A DNA stretch of 64,000 bases from contig JANUWI010000022.1 of the NCBI GenBank assembly GCA_025504975.1, forward strand, positions 310,001 to 374,000, read 5' to 3'. Numbering within the stretch: the first letter of the stretch is position 1; the number at the start of each line of letters is the position of its first letter. A model generated the notes under the pieces. It had not been told where the DNA came from and made no database searches. It saw only the letters and a list, made by a program, of their open reading frames with translations. Source of the stretch: Plenodomus lindquistii. Lineage: Eukaryota > Ascomycota > Dothideomycetes > Pleosporales > Leptosphaeriaceae. Below are positions 14,500 to 26,495 of this stretch, in pieces. Position numbers and translations under genes: made by a program.

Positions 14500-15931
14500 A
14501 ATAAAAAAAGAAGTAATAGTATATTATTATTCTAACTATAGTAACTATAATTACTATTAGTATAATAATAGATTAAATATTAATAGTAAAATTAGTAGTA
14601 CTATAGTTAAAACTTTTACTAGTATAATATTTATAGTATATTTTAAAATAAAAAGTAAATTTTTAGTATATAATAGTAAAGTTTATATAATTACTCTAGC
14701 TATAAACGCTATTATAAAAGGAAATAAATACATTTAAATAGTTATATATCTAGATAACTAGAGTTTAATTTAAACTATTAAAAATCTAGTTACTAATAGT
14801 AATTAATACTATATTAATTATTAAAGATATATATATATACTAAAAGGTATAATAGTAAATATATTTTAGCCTTTAGTATTAATTATTACTAGAGTAACTA
14901 CTAGATACCTAGAAAATAAAAAGGTAAAGTATAAAATATTCTATAAAAATTAGAAGAATTTTAATTATAACTTATATAAAACTAATAACTACTAAACTAT
15001 TTATTATATTTTAATTACTTATCTAGCTTTTACTATTAACTATAAAGTAATATAGATATAGATAGCTAAAAAACTAATAAACTTTAGTAAACTATTAAAT
15101 AACTCTAAAATAGTAATATATACTATTTTAATAATTCTAAAAAGCTATATACTTTATTAGTATTATTATATTAATATAGTTTAAATAAAATTAATTAAAA
15201 AAAATTATAACTCTAAAAGGCCTATTACTTTAATTAAATTAGGTACTACTAAAACTATAGTAGTTATAGAAAGTTTATATACATAAAAAAGCGTAATAGT
15301 AAGTATATACTAGTATAACATTATATATACTAGGTTTTAAATTAATTTAGATTTTATTTAAATACTACTATTATAATTTAATACTATAGCATAAAGAATA
15401 TAACTACTACTTTTTAAAGTAAATACTTAAATACACTTTTTATATTATAAATAGAGTAACTATATAATAGTTTAAAAGTTATAAAGTTTTTTAAAAACTA
15501 AAAAGTAATTGTAGATTTTAACTTTTTATATTTAAACTACTTTAATAATTAAAACATTTTATAATAAAATATAGGTAAAAATAAATAAAGGTTTTAAACT
15601 ATTAGAAAATAAATATAGACACGTTAAATAGAATTTTACATCTAGAAAAATAGGCTTTTTACTATAGTATTAAAAACTTTAAACTATAATATAAGCTATA
15701 TATTTCTATTACTATTAAAAGCCTAAAATAATAAAGTTATAAATACTACTAATAGAAATACTAACTTATACTTAGATAATATAGAAACTAAAAAAAGTAA
15801 AACTTTTTAAGTACTATAAAAGCTAGCGTAGCTAGCTAAATAGTAGGTATAAAACTTTTTAAATACTAGCTATATAGTTTTATTACCTCTAAAAAGTCTA
15901 TAAATAAGCTAAATAACTAACTAACTAACTA
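14500..15931 (+). mobile_element. LINE-0: internally deleted 3' remnant of the Tad1-like LINE
   Basis: This stretch matches the last 1.7 kb of LINE-1 (38,612-40,338). A shared block starts near 'tctaactatagtaactataa' and both end in the same AACT tail. Relative to LINE-1 about 300 bases are missing: the match breaks near 14,810 (LINE-1 about 38,905) and resumes near 14,865 (LINE-1 about 39,270). It is therefore a deletion derivative and not only a 5'-truncated insertion. Everything upstream of about 14,500 is unrelated to the LINE as far as I can see. The element abuts rDNA unit 1 at the same spacer base used by LINE-1 and LINE-2. It carries more substitutions than they do. Confidence 0.8.
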
Positions 15932-15934
15932 ACT
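15913..15934 (+). repeat. (AACT)n 3' tail of LINE-0
   Basis: About five AACT units form the 3' terminus of the LINE remnant and merge into the target sequence 'actaatagtatt' at 15,932. The equivalent tail lies at the ends of LINE-1 and LINE-2. Tails of short tandem repeats in place of poly(A) are known for several LINE groups. Confidence 0.8.
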
Positions 15935-16228
15935 AATAGTATTAGAGAATTTATTATATTCTTTTTATATATTATAGAAATATAATCTAGTATAACTTTT
16001 ATATTATAGAGTTTATATAGTAGAAATAAGCTTAAAAGTATATATTTTTATATAAGTAACTATATAGATATACGCAGCTCTATATAAACTATAAATTTAT
16101 ATTTACTATATAAAAGAAGTTTAAAGTAGTAACTAAATAATAATAATACTCTATATATAATGCTTATAGTAGAGTAAAGTACTAGATAAAAATATAAAAA
16201 TTTATATTTATCTAGTATATACTAGTAA

Positions 16229-16283
16229 CTACTATATAGAAATAGTAGTACTAAAGTATATTAATAGTATTTCTATATAGTAG
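16229..16283. repeat. Spacer hairpin, unit 1
   Basis: The 16-base arm 'ctactatatagaaata' is followed after 23 bases by its exact reverse complement 'tatttctatatagtag'. The same pair with the same loop length recurs in the spacers of the other units. Its role is unknown; a terminator or replication-barrier element is conceivable. Confidence 0.8.
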
Positions 16284-16793
16284 TAGTAATAATTAGATAG
16301 AAAATAAATATTTTATAAAAAAGATATAAATAATATTAAAATTTTTATAGTAAGTAGTCTTTATTATAGAAAAAATATAGTATATTAATTCTAGAGTTAT
16401 AAAAGATTATAATAATAGTTAGCTAAAAAAAAAGATTTATACTACTAGTATATAAAGATTATATAGAAGAAAAATCTAAAACTAGTAAATAAAAATTAAT
16501 AGATACTAGAAAAATAATAAAAAAACGTATAAATAATAATTAAAAATAATAAAAAAAAATTAAATTAAAAAAAATAGAAAGATAGATAATAGAATAAATA
16601 AAAAAAATAGAAATAATAAATATAATAATAGTAAAAATTATAAAAGTTATAAATAGAATAATAGTAAAAGTAATACTAGTAAAAGTAATAATAAAAATAA
16701 TAATTAAAATACTAATAAAAATAAAAACAAATTTAGTAGGAATTAATTCTAAATAGACTCTATTTTTATTTTAGGCAGCTTTTTCTAATATAT

Positions 16794-17092
16794 AGCTATT
16801 TTAGAAATAAATTTTAATATAAAGCTAAATAGGTTATTATTAGAGCTAAAAATATAGAAAAAACATAGAAAACTATAGTAATTTTCCTAGATTTTATAAA
16901 ATTATAAGTATATTTTTAGCTATTTTATTTACAAAGTTAGAAAAAAGATTTAAAAAAAGTTACATTATTACAGCGGCTTGAGTTTTTTTTTTTCTTTTTT
17001 TTCTAGAGGCCTACCCCTCTATAATAGCTCTATAAACACCTCTATTTTTAAATAGCCTCTACTCTAATTTTAGATAGCTTTTTTTAAAGTAC
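16794..17092. repeat. IGS ~300-bp subrepeat, unit 1 (one copy)
   Basis: One full copy of the spacer subrepeat, bounded by 'agctatttt' on both sides. Internally it has a purine-rich part, a long T tract and a 'ctagaggcctacccctctat' element. Unit 2 has three such copies in tandem and unit 4 two, which defines the period. Confidence 0.85.
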
Positions 17093-17330
17093 AGCTATTT
17101 TATATAACTATCTATCTATTAGCTATCTATACTTTTATAGCCTCTTCAGCTGTAGACTACCTACTTTTTTTTACTATCTATATTTTAGCTACTCTTTTTA
17201 CTAGAAAATACTAATTCTATAACTAGTTTTTTTTTTAAATTACTTTAAAATAGTGTTTTACTACCTACTCTATAGAACTATAGCTAATTAATTCTTTATA
17301 GAGTTAAAATAAAGATTAACTAAAAATCTT

Positions 17331-17390
17331 TAAAATAAAAAAAAGTAAAAAAAAAAAAAAAAAAAATAAAAAAGATAAAATAAAAAATAA
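17331..17390 (-). terminator. A/T tract downstream of 28S, unit 1 (possible Pol I terminator region)
   Basis: An almost pure A run on the + strand reads as a T tract in the sense of rRNA transcription and starts about 115 bases beyond the 28S 3' end. The equivalent tract exists in all four units. Fungal Pol I termination often uses T-rich DNA next to a protein-binding site, so the position fits, but no binding motif can be named. Confidence 0.35.
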
Positions 17391-17504
17391 AGTAAAAGTA
17401 GAAATAAAAGTAAAAAAACTTTTTTTTTTTAAAAACTACTACCTATTAATAGGCTTTACGTTTATAAATAAAAAAAGTATAATATTCTAATTTTAACTAA
17501 ACTA

Positions 17505-20500
17505 GTAGTAGGTTTACGTTTAGTAGCTTATAATAATAAAGCTATTTAACTACTTATATAACCTAGCTAGATAACTAAGTTATCTATAAAAAATTTAATT
17601 CTACGCACTATATAATTATAATATACTAGCTAGTAACTTTAATTTTAATAGAGCTGCTAACGCTAATCTAGTAAAGTTCTAGACTAAAGGCCTATTTATA
17701 TCTAACTAGTATAGGTAGAACTTACTCTATTCTAGTATAGATTCTAATTTAAAAATGTTTAGCTATAATTTAGTAGATAGTAGCTTTATAGTAATATCTA
17801 GTTAAATAGCTATAAAAACTAATTATTTAAAACTACAGTTCTTTTTATACTAAGTAGTATTACTATTAGAGTAAAGTTAGTAGTAGAGTAAAACTAACTT
17901 ATTTTATAATAGTCTAAATCTAGCTTATATTCTCTATTAGTAAATAAATAATCTAACGTTTACTAAATTCTACTTTAGTATAATAGAAAGAGCTAATATT
18001 AAAAGATTAAAAAGTAATGTTACTATAAACGCTTAGCTACTATAAACTAGTTATCTCTATAGTAACTTTTCTAGTACCTCTAGCTTTAAATTTTAAAGGA
18101 CTAAAAAATTAATAAGCTATACTTTTATAGTTTATATTTACACTAAAAATTAAAATTAAAAAGACTTTTACCTTTTTACTCTACTAGAGATTTCTATTCT
18201 CTATAAATCCCCTTTAGAACACCTGTATTATAGTTTAATAGATATACTACTTTAGCTAAACTTTTTATTTAATAATATTTTTAACCTAGATTAGCCTATA
18301 AAAAACTTTAAACGCTAGAAGTTAGGTAGTAAAGCCTAGCTCCGCTTTATTAAATAAATAAAAAAATAATAAAAGTAGTAGTATTTTACTAGCGCTAAAG
18401 CTTCTACCTATTCTATACTTTCTATATTTTTTTATAATATTAAACTAGAGTTAAATTTAATAAAGTTTTTTTTCTCTACTAATTTAGCTAAGCCTGTTCT
18501 TTTAGCTGTAGTTTTACTAGATAGTAAATAGAGATAGTAGAAATTTTATTAATCTATTTATACGCGTTACTAATTAGATAATAAAGTATTTAGCTACTTT
18601 AAAAAAATTATAGTTACTTTTACTATTTATTTATACTTAGTTAAATTTTTTTACATTAATATTTAAAGCACTAGGCAGAAATTATATTATATTAACACTA
18701 CTTTCTAGCTATTATAATACTATATTTTAATTAGATAGTTAGGTTTCTTTTATCTATACTAGTTTTAAATTAGTTATTAAATATATACTAGATAGCTAAA
18801 GCCTACTAAAAGTATTTATACACTAGTACTAAAAAGCGCCTATTTTATAGCTAGTGCTTTTCTATACTAAAGGCGTTTTTTTAAAGCCTAACGTATCTAA
18901 CTTTTAGAGCTAATTCTTTTTCTAAAATTATAGATCTATTTTACTAACTTTTTTTATCTATATTATTTTATTAACTAGAAGCTTTTTACTTTAGAGACCT
19001 GCTATAGTTATAAGTATAATCTAGTATAAAAACTATTTTTTTAAATAGATTTTTAAAGCTTATTAAAAGTGTACTAAACACTATAAAAGTATAGCGCTTT
19101 TCTAGCTATTAAACCCTAGCTCTAGATAAACTAATTTTAGAGTAATAAACTATTAAAAAAAAAAAAGAACTTTTTTTAAAGCTTCTACTAAAGTCTCTAC
19201 TTTTAGTTATATTACTATAGAGAATTTATATCTAGATGCTAGAATATTAACTAGCTTTCTTTTTAAAAGCGCAGTATAAACGCTAATATTAAAATAAAAT
19301 TACTCTATTTTTTAGAATTAACTAACCTATATCTAACTACTATTTCTATAGAACTTTTCTCTACTTTAGTTTTTAAAATTTTTATTTAAGTATTTACTAC
19401 TACTACTAAAATCTATACTAAAGGCTATTTTACCTAGAGTTACTTTTAAAGTTTTATTATAAGCCTTTACGCCTACCTACTTACTAGAGCTTAAATTTTA
19501 CTCTAGTAGTAGAGTATAAGTAATACGCTTAAACGCTATCTATTTATAGAGCTAGTTTATTTAGTAGGTAAGTTATTATATACTTTTTAATAAATTCTAA
19601 CTTCTATAGCTACTATTCTACTATCTAAATAAACTAACATCTTTTATAGTATCTAATAAGTGTATATTCTAGTACTTTAACTCTATATTTAGTTTATTCT
19701 ATATTACTAGTTCTATTTACTAAAAATAGCCTACTAGTAATAGTATATTTAAATGTCTATATTTAATTAAGTAATAAAAACTTTTTATATATTTAAAGTT
19801 TAAAAATAAATAAAAGTTATTTTAATCTCTAGGCCTCTAATTATTTACTTTATTTTATAAAACTAAATACGTTACTACTATTCTAAAAGAAACTTTAGCA
19901 GAAACTAGCTACTAGATAGTTTAATTAGTTTTTTACCTCTATATCTAAATTTAATAATTAATTTATATATTAGAACTACTATAAGCCTCTACTAGAGTTT
20001 TCTCTAGCTTTACTCTATTTAAATATAGTTTACTATCTTTTAGGTCCTAACAGCTAAACTTTTACTTAAATCTTTTTAAAAATATTAAAATTAGTTAATA
20101 GTGCGCCTATAAAAGTTTCTACTTCTATTTACTTTTATTACGCGTTTAGGCTTAATATTTAAATACTTATATAAATATTAGACTTTTTAGTCTATATTTT
20201 AAAACAGGCCGCTTATAGCTATTACGCTAGTATTCTACTAAATACATAAACTTTAGTTTAGACTAGTTATATATTATCTCTTTTATAAAGCCTTTTTAAA
20301 AAAAGGTATATAATAGAGACTTTTATTTAACTATTTAAACTAATACTAGCCTACCTATAGAAAAGTATACTAGGTAAAAGCCTAGATAAATAACTATAGG
20401 TAAGTCTAGCTATAAACGCTTTTTTTTTAATAATTTTATATACTATTTAACTTTTTTTCTAAAGTACTTTTTATTTTTTAATTCCTCTATTTATACGCTA

Positions 20501-20840
20501 TTAGTCTCTAGCTAGTATTTAGCTTTAAAAGAAATTTACCTTCTATTTAGAGCTGTATTTCTAAATAACTTAATTTATTAAAAGGGCTTTATATAGCAAA
20601 GGCTAGCAACTATATATAGAATTTTTACTCTCTATAATATTCTATTCTAAAGAATTTAGACTACTACTAACGCTAAAGCGCCCTCTATAAATTATAATTT
20701 AGACTTTAAAAAAGCTAGATTTTAAATTTAAGCTATTACTGCTTTACTTACTATTACTAGAGTAATCTCTATTAGTTTCTTTTTTTTTATTTATTAATAT
20801 GCTTAAGTTTAGTAGGTATTTCTATTTAATTTAAAGTTAA
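17505..20840 (-). rRNA. 28S rRNA pseudogene, rDNA unit 1
   Basis: This is the large-subunit rRNA gene, identified by conserved segments read through C-to-T and G-to-A changes. They include the 5' terminus with the ITS4-type priming region (20,783-20,802, 'aatatgc' intact), the segment corresponding to 'agtaacttttctagcacctc' near the 3' half, and the 3' terminal 'agcttataataataaagcta'. The length of 3,336 bases fits a fungal 28S without introns and equals the other three copies. The sarcin-ricin loop at 17,836-17,851 has lost several guanines, so a ribosome using this RNA would not be expected to work. With unit 3 it shares many derived bases in its 3' half. Ends are estimated from conserved termini to within about 10 bases. 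Confidence 0.93.
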
Positions 20841-20994
20841 AAGCTAATAAAAGGTTTTAATAGATAATAATAATTAAAGTAAAAAGCGTAAAATATACTA
20901 TACTCTAGGCTTATATACTAGCTACTAATTATTTTAAAGTAAATTTTCTAAATAAGAAATATACACCTAATACTAAGTAATACTTAAAAGTATA
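20841..20994 (-). other. ITS2, rDNA unit 1
   Basis: The 154-base spacer between the 28S 5' end and the 5.8S 3' end. It has the same length as in the other units and is heavily RIP-mutated, so it would mislead ITS-based identification. Confidence 0.8.
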
Positions 20995-21152
20995 AATAAC
21001 GCTTAAATAGACATACTTTATAGAATACTAAAAGGCGTAATATACGTTTAAAAATTTAATAATTTACTAAATTCTATAATTTATACTATTTATTACATTT
21101 TGCTGCGTTTTTTATTAATACTAGAACTAAAAGATCTATTATTAAAAGTTAT
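20995..21152 (-). rRNA. 5.8S rRNA pseudogene, rDNA unit 1
   Basis: The reverse strand carries the conserved 5.8S core. On + it reads 'cattttgctgcgttttttat' followed by 'actagaactaaaagatc', which corresponds to the usual 5.8S segment with RIP changes. The length of about 158 bases is normal. It lies between ITS1 and ITS2 in correct order. Loss of many CpA and TpG sites makes it a pseudogene. Confidence 0.92.
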
Positions 21153-21335
21153 AATAATTATATTCTTACTAATACTAACTATAATTATAAAAGGTTTTAT
21201 TTTATTCTATTAGTAGATAAACCTGCTAAAGAAATAAGTAGTACGTAAAAAATATAAATAGAATTAGAAAAAAGTAAGCTAGTATATAGAGTAAAAAACC
21301 TAAAGTACTAGTATTAACTCTATTAATAAAAAAAT
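21153..21335 (-). other. ITS1, rDNA unit 1
   Basis: The 183-base spacer between 5.8S and the 18S 3' end. It is RIP-mutated and identical in length to the other units. Confidence 0.8.
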
Positions 21336-23590
21336 AATAATCCTTCTGCAGGTTTACCTATAGAATAAATAGACTAGAAGTACGCGTTAGAGAGAGTAAT
21401 AACCCTCTAAACTATATATTCTATCTCTAGTATTTCTAAAAAGGCCTAACTATATTTTAAGTAGATTTAAAAATAGAATCTACCTATTTCTACTTAGTCT
21501 ATAAACGTTCTTTATATTTAGTAATCTAGGTAATTACTATAAATAACTTATTTTATAATAATAGAGGCTTTGCTATAGATTGTCTATTTTACTACTATAA
21601 AAATATAGTAGTTTATTCTTTTTACTATTACTATACGCTATAGTTTTCTATAGGCTACTATCTAGTTTTCTAGAATAGCTTAGTATAAAAGGCTTTAGAG
21701 GTTCCCTATAATTTAAAAGTATTACTAATAAAAAAATATTAATTTATATAAAGCTACTATTATTTAGAGTTGTATAGCTACTATTTCTAGCTATAAAAGC
21801 TTCTATAAGTATATAAAAAATTAACCTTATTATAACTTTTACGTCCTCTAAATAATTAAGTTTAATAAACTTTCTAGCTTAGAATAGTTATTACTAACTT
21901 TTTTAAACTAGTCTAAAGGCTTTACTAAGCTATTTAATTAGTAGTAGTAATAGGTAGTATATATAAAAAGTAGAAATATAATTAATATATACTAATAATA
22001 TACGCTTACTAAGTATTTTTTATTAAAAAGTAATAATTATAATACTTTATCTCTAGTATAATAGAGTTTAATAAAATTACCTAGACTTTTTAGTTAAAGT
22101 AAAGAACTTATTAGCTCTGTTAGTATAGCGCGCGTACAGCCTAGAATATTTAAAAGCATTATAAATCTATTATTACTTTAAACTTCTATTAGCTTAAACT
22201 AATAGTTTTTTTAAAAAGCTAGCAACTAGCTAAAGCTAGCCTAGCTATTTAGTAAGTTAAAGTCTTATTTATTATTATAATTAAATAAATAAATTACTCT
22301 ACTAACTAAAAATAGCTATATACTACTACCTAAAAAATTAAAAAAAAGCTTTTAATTTATTAATTTTTATTTTATCTAGACCTAGTAAGTTTTTTTATAT
22401 TAAGTTAAATTAAGCTGCAGGCTCTACGCCTAGTAGTACTTTTTTATTAATTTCTTTAAATTTTAGCTTTATAACTATACTTTTTTTAAAACCTAAAAAC
22501 TTTAATTTTTTATAAAGTGCTAAGTAAGTTAGAAAAAGAATATTACTTAATCTCTAGTTAGTATAGTTTATAGTTAAAACTATAATAGTATCTAATTATT
22601 TTTAATTCTCTAACTTTTATTTACTAATTAATAAAAATATTTTTAGTAAATACTTTTATAGTAGTTAGTTTTAAATAAATCTAAAAATTTTATTTCTAAT
22701 AATTAAATACTAATACCTCTAACTGTCTCTATTAATTATTATAGTAGTTCTAGAAACTAATAAAATAGAACTATACGTTCTATTCTATTATTCTATACTA
22801 ATATATTTAAGTAAAGGCCTACTTTAAACACTCTAATTTTTTTAAAGTAAAAGTTCTAGTCTCTAACACGCCTAGTAAAAGGTATAAAGTTCTCTAGAAA
22901 AAAGGCCTAGCTAGATAAATATATATAGTAAAGTAAACCTGCTAGCTAGACCTAAGTTTTAACTATAAGCTTTTTAACTATAATACCTTTAATATACGCT
23001 ATTAAAGCTAGAATTACTATAGCTACTAGTACTAAACTTACCCTCTAATTATTTTTTATTAAAAAGTTTAAATTATACTTATTTTAATTATAAAATTTAA
23101 AAAAGCTCTATATTAGTATTTATTATTACTACCTTTTTATATTAGAATTAGGTAATTTACGCGCCTACTACCTTTTTTAGATATAGTAGCTATTTTTTAG
23201 GCTTTTTTTTTAGAATTAAACTTTAATTCTCTATTATCTATTAAAACTATAGTAAGCTAATACTTTACTATTAAAAGTTAATAGAGTAGAAATTTAAATA
23301 AACTATTACTAGCGCAAGGCTATATAATCTATAAAGTTATTATAAATTACTAAAAAGCTCTAAAAAGCGTTAGTTTTTTATCTAATAAATATACTTTTTC
23401 TAAAGTTAAAGTTTTTAGTATATATTAGCTCTAGAATTACTATAGTTATCTAAGTAGTAAAGTACTATTAAATAAATAATAACTAATTTAATAAGCTATT
23501 TATAGTTTTATAGTATAATTGCTTATACTTAGATATATATAGCTTAATTTTTAAAATAAATATATAACTACTAGTAGAATTAACTAGGTA
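21336..23590 (-). rRNA. 18S rRNA pseudogene with group I intron, rDNA unit 1
   Basis: The small-subunit rRNA gene is read from 23,590 (the 5' end, 'agtagaattaactaggta' on +, corresponding to the universal 18S start) to 21,336 ('taataatccttctgcaggtt', the universal 3' end). The span of 2,255 bases minus the 458-base intron gives 1,797 bases, the normal fungal size. A well-preserved block is 'attactatagttatctaagt' near 23,430. Differences from the usual fungal sequence are C-to-T or G-to-A, mainly at CpA and CpG. Mutations at universally conserved sites rule out function. Confidence 0.94.
21366..21823 (-). ncRNA. Group I intron (S1506 position), rDNA unit 1
   Basis: A 458-base insertion interrupts 18S between the conserved 'acctatagaa' and 'accttattataac' on +. 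In rRNA sense it follows AAGGT, matching E. coli position 1506, a common group I site in ascomycete 18S. In transcript sense the core elements can be read: P ('aattatagggaacctctaaa'), Q/R ('caatctatagcaaagcctct') and S/P7 ('aacgtttatagactaa'). The last intron base, expected to be G, is now A. No homing-endonuclease ORF is present. Its length is the same in all four units. Confidence 0.88.
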
Positions 23591-24316
23591 ATAATTCTAA
23601 TACCTAAAATACTAAAGCGTTTAAATACTACTTCTATAAAAAAGTAGAAAGTACGTAGTAAAAAGCTATAAAAGTAACTTTTAATACTCTATATTAACAG
23701 CGTATAAAGTGCTACTATAATAGGTAACTAATTTAATTACCTTTACTAAATTTTTTAAAGTATAGTTTATAATAGAGTCTAGTAAATATCTCTATTTAGT
23801 TAAACCTACTATATACGCCTTTTAAATAGAGAAAATCTACGCTTTGCTACGCGTACTAGGTATAGATACTTAGTAGAGCTATTTTTTAAAATCTAGTAAA
23901 TAGTTTAGTAGTACTAGCTATTTATAGACTCTAATTATTACTTACTACTAATATTTTAGTAATAGGACTTTAGGTACTAATTTTAAACTTAAATATAATA
24001 TAAATATATTACTTTACTATATAGGCTAGAGCCTACTTAAAAAAAAGAAAAGTAATTACTAAGCCTCTAATAACTAACTAACTAGAGTAGACGTAGCTAA
24101 TTAGAAATCTAGAAAATAAAGCTTACCTATATAAAACTAAAGCGTAATAATTTAAAAAAATATACTAGATTTATAAGCTATTATATAAGCTATACACTTT
24201 ATTTACTTTTAGTATTAGAGAGTATAGGCGCAGACACTAGTAAAAATTACTACTTTAGTATCTAATAACGCTTTATTAATATCTATATACTGTCTAATAG
24301 ATAGCTAGGTAGTTAG
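23591..24316 (-). promoter_or_regulatory. 5' spacer / 5' ETS, rDNA unit 1
   Basis: The 726 bases upstream of 18S hold the 5' external transcribed spacer and probably the Pol I promoter. I cannot place the promoter by eye because fungal Pol I promoters are poorly conserved. The region ends at the point where LINEs are inserted in other units. Confidence 0.6.
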
Positions 24317-24329
24317 ACTAATAGTATTT
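24317..24329. other. Empty LINE target site between units 1 and 2
   Basis: The sequence 'gactaatagtattt' runs without interruption from the 5' spacer of unit 1 into the 3' spacer of unit 2. In the other junctions this 13-base segment occurs on both sides of a LINE. It is the empty allele that proves the LINE boundaries and the target duplication. Confidence 0.92.
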
Positions 24330-24613
24330 AAAAATCTATTACGTTTTTTTTATATATTATAGAAATATAATCTAGTATAACTTTTATATTATAGAGTTTA
24401 TATAGTAAAAATAAGCTTAGAGGTATATATTTCTATATAAATAACTATATAGATATACGTAGCTCTATATAAACTATAAACCTATATTTACTATATAAAA
24501 GAATTTTAAAATAGTAACTAAATAATAATAATACTCTATATACAATACTTATAGTAGAGTAAAGTACTAGATAAAAATATAAAAATTTATATTTATCTAG
24601 TATATACTAGTAA

Positions 24614-24668
24614 CTACTATATAGAAATAGTAGTACTAAAGTATATTAATAGTATTTCTATATAGTAG
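24614..24668. repeat. Spacer hairpin, unit 2
   Basis: The same 16-base inverted arms and 23-base loop as in unit 1, with both arms unmutated. Survival of perfect complementarity in a RIP-mutated spacer partly reflects that the arms contain few CpA sites. Confidence 0.8.
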
Positions 24669-25184
24669 TAGTAATAATTAGATAGAAAATAAATATTTTA
24701 TAAAAAAGATATAAATAATATAAAATTTTTTATAGTAAGTAGTCTCTATTATAGAAAAAATATAGTATATTAATTCTAGAGTAGTAAAAGATTATAATAA
24801 TAGTTAGCTAAGAAAAAAGATTTATACTACTAGTATATAAAGATTATATAGAAGAAAAATCTAAAACTAGTAAATAAAAATTAATAGATACTAGAAAAAT
24901 AATAAAAAAACGTATAAATAATAATTAAAAACAATAAAAAAAAATTAAATTAAAAAAAATAGGAAGATAGATAATAGGATAAATAAAAAAAATAGAAATA
25001 ATAAATATAATAATAGTAAAAATTATAAAAGTTATAAATAGAATAATAGTAAAAGTAATACTAGTAAAAGTAATAATAGAAATAGTAATTAAAATACTAA
25101 TAAAAATAAAAATAAAAATAAATTTAGTAGGAATTAATTCTAAATAGACTCTATTTTTATTTTAGGTAGCTTTTTCTAATATAT

Positions 25185-26082
25185 AGCTATTTTAAAAATA
25201 AATTTTAATATAAAGCTTAATAGGTTATTATTAGAGCTAAAAATATAAAAAAAACATAGAAAACTATAGTAATTTTTCTAGATTTTATATAATTATAGGT
25301 ATATTTTTAGCTATTTTATTTATAAAGTTAGAAAAAAAAAAAAAAAAAGTTACGTTATTATAGCAGCTTAAGTTTTTTTTTTACTTTTTTTTCTAGAGGT
25401 TTACCCCTTCTATAATAGCTCTATAAATACCTCTATTTTTAGGCAGCCTCTGCCCTAATTTTAGGTAGCTTTTTTAAAAGTACAGCTATTTTGTAAATAA
25501 ACTTTAATATAAAGCTAAGTAGGTTATTATTAGAGCTAAAAATATAAAAAAAAAATAGAAGACTATAGTAATTTTTCTTAATTTTTTAAAATTATAGGTA
25601 TATTTTTAGCTATTTTATTTATAGAGTTAGAAAAAAGATTTAAAAAAAATTACGTTATTACAGCGGCTTAAGTTTTTTTTTTTCTTTTTTTTTTAGAGGC
25701 CTACCTCTCTATAATAGCTCTATAAACACTCCTGTTTTTAGGCAGCCTCCGCCCTAATTTTAGGCAGCTTTTTCTAAAGTACAGCTATTTTGTAAATAAA
25801 TTTTAATATAAAGCTAAGTAGGTTATTATTAGAGCTAAAAATATAAAAAAAAAATAGGAGACTAGAGCAATTTTTCTTAATTTTTTAAAATTATAGGTTT
25901 ATTTTTAGCTATTTTATTTATAGAGTTAGAAAAAAGATTTAAAAAAAGTTACAGTATTACAGCAGCTTAAGTTTTTTTTTTTTTTTTTTTTTCTAGAGGC
26001 CTACCCCTCTATAATAGCTCTATAAACACCTCTATTTTTAAGCAGCCTCTACTCTAATTTTAAGTAGCTTTTTCTAAAGTAT
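25185..26082. repeat. IGS ~300-bp subrepeat, unit 2 (three copies)
   Basis: Three tandem copies start at 25,185, 25,484 and 25,783, each at an 'agctatttt' boundary, with a period of 299-300 bases. Each holds a long T tract followed by an 'agaggcctacc' element and a 'cctaattttaggcagc' element. They vary by transitions, for example 'gccctaatttt' against 'actctaatttt'. Tandem spacer subrepeats are typical of rDNA intergenic regions and vary in number by unequal crossing-over. Confidence 0.9.
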
Positions 26083-26320
26083 AGCTATTTTATATAATTA
26101 CCTATCTATTAGCTACCTATACTTTTATAGCCTTTTTAGCTGTAGACTACCTACTTTTTTTTACTATCTATATTTTAGCTACCTTTTTTACTAGAAAATA
26201 CTAATTCTATAACTAGTTTTCTTTTTAAATTACTTTAAAATAGTGTTTTACTACCTACTCTATAGAACTATAGCTAATTAATTTTTTATAAAGTTAAAGT
26301 AGAGATTAACTAAAAATTTT

Positions 26321-26381
26321 TAAAATAAAAAAAAGTAAAAAAAAAAAAAAAAAAAAATAAAAAAAATAAAATAAAAAATTA
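26321..26381 (-). terminator. A/T tract downstream of 28S, unit 2 (possible Pol I terminator region)
   Basis: Equivalent of the tract at 17,331 in unit 1, at the same distance from the 28S 3' end. Confidence 0.35.
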
Positions 26382-26495
26382 AGTAAAAGTAGAAATAAAA
26401 ATAAAAAAACTTTTTTTTTTTAAAAACTACTACTTATTAACAGGCTTTATATTTATAAATAAAAAAAGTATAATATTCTAATTTTAACTAAGCTA

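Larger units (their letters stand above)
15944..17504 (-). other. rDNA unit 1, 3' intergenic spacer
   Basis: This spacer lies downstream of 28S in transcriptional sense. From its outer end towards 28S it holds an AT-rich section, a conserved hairpin (16,229-16,283), an A-rich stretch (about 16,480-16,740), one roughly 300-bp subrepeat (16,794-17,092) and the A/T tract (17,331-17,390). No 5S gene is recognisable. The order is the same in all four units. Confidence 0.8.
24330..26495 (-). other. rDNA unit 2, 3' intergenic spacer
   Basis: Same order as in unit 1 but 606 bases longer, because it has three copies of the 300-bp subrepeat in place of one. It follows the empty site at 24,317-24,329 directly, so here two rDNA units are joined head to tail with no LINE. 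Confidence 0.82.

Noticed and set aside
15944..17504. A 5S rRNA gene in the intergenic spacer
   Set aside because: I found no 120-base segment resembling 5S on either strand in any of the four spacers. In most filamentous ascomycetes 5S genes are dispersed, so absence is expected.
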